NCBI GenBank assembly: GCA_023417475.1
Contig: JAEZFP010000066.1
Coordinates: 1 to 61,866 of the forward strand
DNA: 61,866 nucleotides
Direction: 5' to 3'
Source: Bacillota bacterium
Lineage (GTDB): Bacteria > Bacillota > UBA4882 > UBA8346
Of the stretch, positions 60,821-61,866 are shown piece after piece; the first letter of the stretch is position 1, and each line of letters starts with the position of its first letter. The position numbers were made by a program, and so were the translations under genes. The notes under the pieces are model-generated. The model worked only from the letters and a program-made list of their open reading frames with translations. It ran no database searches and had not been told where the DNA came from.

Positions 60821-60896
60821 GCCGACATGGCTCAGTTGGTAGAGCAGCGCACTTGTAATGCGCAGGTCTCCGGTTCGAATCCGGATGTCGGCTCCA
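60821..60896 (+). tRNA. tRNA-Thr (anticodon TGT)
   Basis: A complete 76-nt cloverleaf: acceptor GCCGACA (60821-60827) pairs with TGTCGGC (60886-60892), then T and encoded CCA (60894-60896). The D-loop GGTTGG-type sequence, anticodon TGT at 60854-60856 in loop CTTGTAA, and the T-arm GGTTCGAATCC are all present. It reads ACA codons. Confidence 0.97.
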
Positions 60897-60958
60897 TTTA
60901 AATTAATATTTTTAATATAGATAGATTGGGGTTAACCCTATTTCCGACCCTAACCAGA

Positions 60959-60996
60959 TAAAAACCACAGATTTTTTTAGTCTGAGGTTTTTATTT
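60959..60996 (+). terminator. Terminator after the tRNA
   Basis: AAAAACCACAGA pairs with TCTGAGGTTTTT with one mismatch, followed by ATTTTTG. Confidence 0.75.
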
Positions 60997-61278
60997 TTGA
61001 AAGCGCATGGGGGCAATAAATCCGAGTTTTTGGGGTGAGGGACGCTTCTGGGCAAAATGTCCAAGTGGTCGATTGATATTGATGGCGAGCGCAACAATCT
61101 CACCGGAAAATATAGGTACAGCAATATTCGCAAACGCTTTTCTTTCCATGGTTTTTGTGGTAAAATGCGGATGAAACCTAAAATTGACCGCTAAGTTTTG
61201 GGCTGAAGCTACTTTATATTAAGGGAAAATCATTAAGAAGGGAAATTGACTTATGTTCCTATATTATTTGGAGTCGGT

Positions 61279-61356
61279 GTTATGCGGAGCAAAGGCTATC
61301 GCATAACAAACATGGGTGAGATAGCCTTTGTTCAATCCTAAAACTACAATTTTAGG
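61279..61356 (+). promoter_or_regulatory. Folded leader with three stems, the last masking the SD
   Basis: Stem A: GTTATGCG (61279-61286) with CGCATAAC (61300-61307). Stem B: CAAAGGCTATC (61290-61300) with GATAGCCTTTG (61320-61330), perfect over 11 bp. B uses the loop of A plus its first right-arm base, so A and B compete or form a pseudoknot. Stem C: CCTAAAA (61337-61343) with TTTTAGG (61350-61356), whose right arm includes the first half of the AGGAGG SD. The layout suggests translational control of the following gene. No known riboswitch is recognised. Confidence 0.6.
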
Positions 61357-61365
61357 AGGAGCATA

Positions 61366-61641
61366 ATGGGCTACAAGAACGCAGTTAGGGTAATTCCCGC
61401 CGAGTTGTTAGAAGCGATCCAACAGTATATTGACGGTGAGTATATTTATATCCCAAGAAAAGCAGAGAATAAAAAACGGTGGGGAGAAATAAAAAACAGC
61501 AGGCAATATATTCGGGAACGCAACGAGATGATTTTTTCCCAGTATCGAGACGGTATTGCGGTTGAGGATATTGCAAGCTGGAATTACTTATCAGCCAAAA
61601 CCATCTACAAAATATTGGCTGATATGAAGAGTCAATGCTAA
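61366..61641 (+). CDS. CD3324 family / Mor-like small DNA-binding protein
   Basis: Encodes 91 residues behind AGGAGG (61354-61359). The N-terminus (YKNAVRVIPAELLEAIQQYIDGEYIYIPRK) and the C-terminal helix-turn-helix (FSQYRDGIAVEDIASWNYLSAKTIYKIL) are typical of the Mor-like family found in many Clostridia. Such proteins resemble the Mu Mor activator and are presumed transcription factors. Its leader is strongly folded, so its synthesis is probably conditional. Confidence 0.85.
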   Translation: MGYKNAVRVIPAELLEAIQQYIDGEYIYIPRKAENKKRWGEIKNSRQYIRERNEMIFSQYRDGIAVEDIASWNYLSAKTIYKILADMKSQC

Positions 61642-61647
61642 AATGAG

Positions 61648-61679
61648 AGCGACATGGTGATTTTGCCGTGTCGCTTTTT
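61648..61679 (+). terminator. Terminator after the Mor-like gene
   Basis: GCGACA pairs with TGTCGC followed by TTTTTTG; loop of about 14 bases. Confidence 0.8.
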
Positions 61680-61682
61680 TGT

Positions 61683-61866
61683 TTATGAATTATCTGGTAG
61701 GGTGCATTGTAATAATATAGCTACTACAATTGATTTATAGTAACCGTCAATCCCCCGCGCACCTTGAAAGATGAGTATTAGGAAGGTACAATTTACTCCA
61801 AGAAAGTTCAAAAAGTTCAATGGAGCGTTTTGAAGCAAAATGGAGTGATTAGAATGGACACCCAAA
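61683..61866. other. Right edge of window, no gene recognised
   Basis: No coding frame with an SD is visible in the last 180 bases. Near 61800-61855 two imperfect copies of a short phrase around TGGAG, TTTTGAA and AAATGGAGTG occur, but there is too little sequence to judge. Confidence 0.3.

Overview
The window looks like chromosome of an endospore-forming, motile, diderm member of the Firmicutes, perhaps in the Limnochordia/Hydrogenispora neighbourhood; that placement is inference. The evidence is a three-gene GerA-type germination operon, the rapZ-yvcK pair, strong Shine-Dalgarno (SD) sites with many TTG/GTG starts, and a flagellar block that includes the L-ring (FlgH), the P-ring (FlgI) and the P-ring chaperone (FlgA), which only make sense with an outer membrane.

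Layout. 1-300: a tandem array built on an exact 21-bp period whose units carry DnaA-box matches. 464-1464: decayed AraC-GNAT and HelD-like genes. 1771-5629: an FprA-type flavodiiron protein, an MFS exporter and two small membrane proteins. 5783-6015: a MITE-like palindromic element. 6194-11106: a secreted PL9-type pectate lyase, an M3 oligopeptidase and a NAL1-like serine protease. 11189-15980: a DUF362 protein and the gerAA-gerAB-gerAC operon. 16087-17442: a glutamate-synthase-domain protein. 17499-25864: a five-gene sugar-catabolism operon on the minus strand (LDH2/YiaK-type reductase, TIM-barrel isomerase, PreA-like ferredoxin oxidoreductase, Gfo/Idh/MocA dehydrogenase, VCBS-repeat protein), with a divergent AraC regulator and a solute-binding protein.

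26469-33860: a FabG-like reductase, a secreted esterase, small unknowns, a HIT protein, an ArsR/CadC regulator, and an ABC importer of ThiXYZ type placed under an FMN riboswitch and terminator, so most likely a riboflavin transporter. 34092-40813: a divergent dipeptide/oligopeptide ABC system (two permeases, binding protein and a translationally coupled formamidase on the minus strand; two ATPases on the plus strand) with mirror-image promoters. 42125-44241: a CheA-like kinase lacking a CheW domain and a CheY protein behind a sigma-D-type promoter.

44452-50985: glyoxalase-fold protein, methyltransferase, a second 21-bp array, a SHOCT protein, D-Ala-D-Ala ligase, a PHP-domain phosphoesterase, rapZ and yvcK. 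51120-56137: flgF-flgG-flgA-flgH-flgI-flgJ behind a good sigma-D promoter. 56460-61866: a membrane protein, an RsmC-like methyltransferase, a glgA remnant, a GalT/HIT-fold protein with a shifted C-terminus, a two-repeat protein, tRNA-Thr and a small CD3324/Mor-like DNA-binding protein behind an elaborate folded leader.

The main unexplained signals are the two 21-bp-periodic arrays (one with six TTATNCACA boxes in helical phase), the operon containing the atypical PreA-like enzyme, and the folded leader near 61280-61356. Several genes show single-base frame changes; without reads I cannot tell decay from assembly error.
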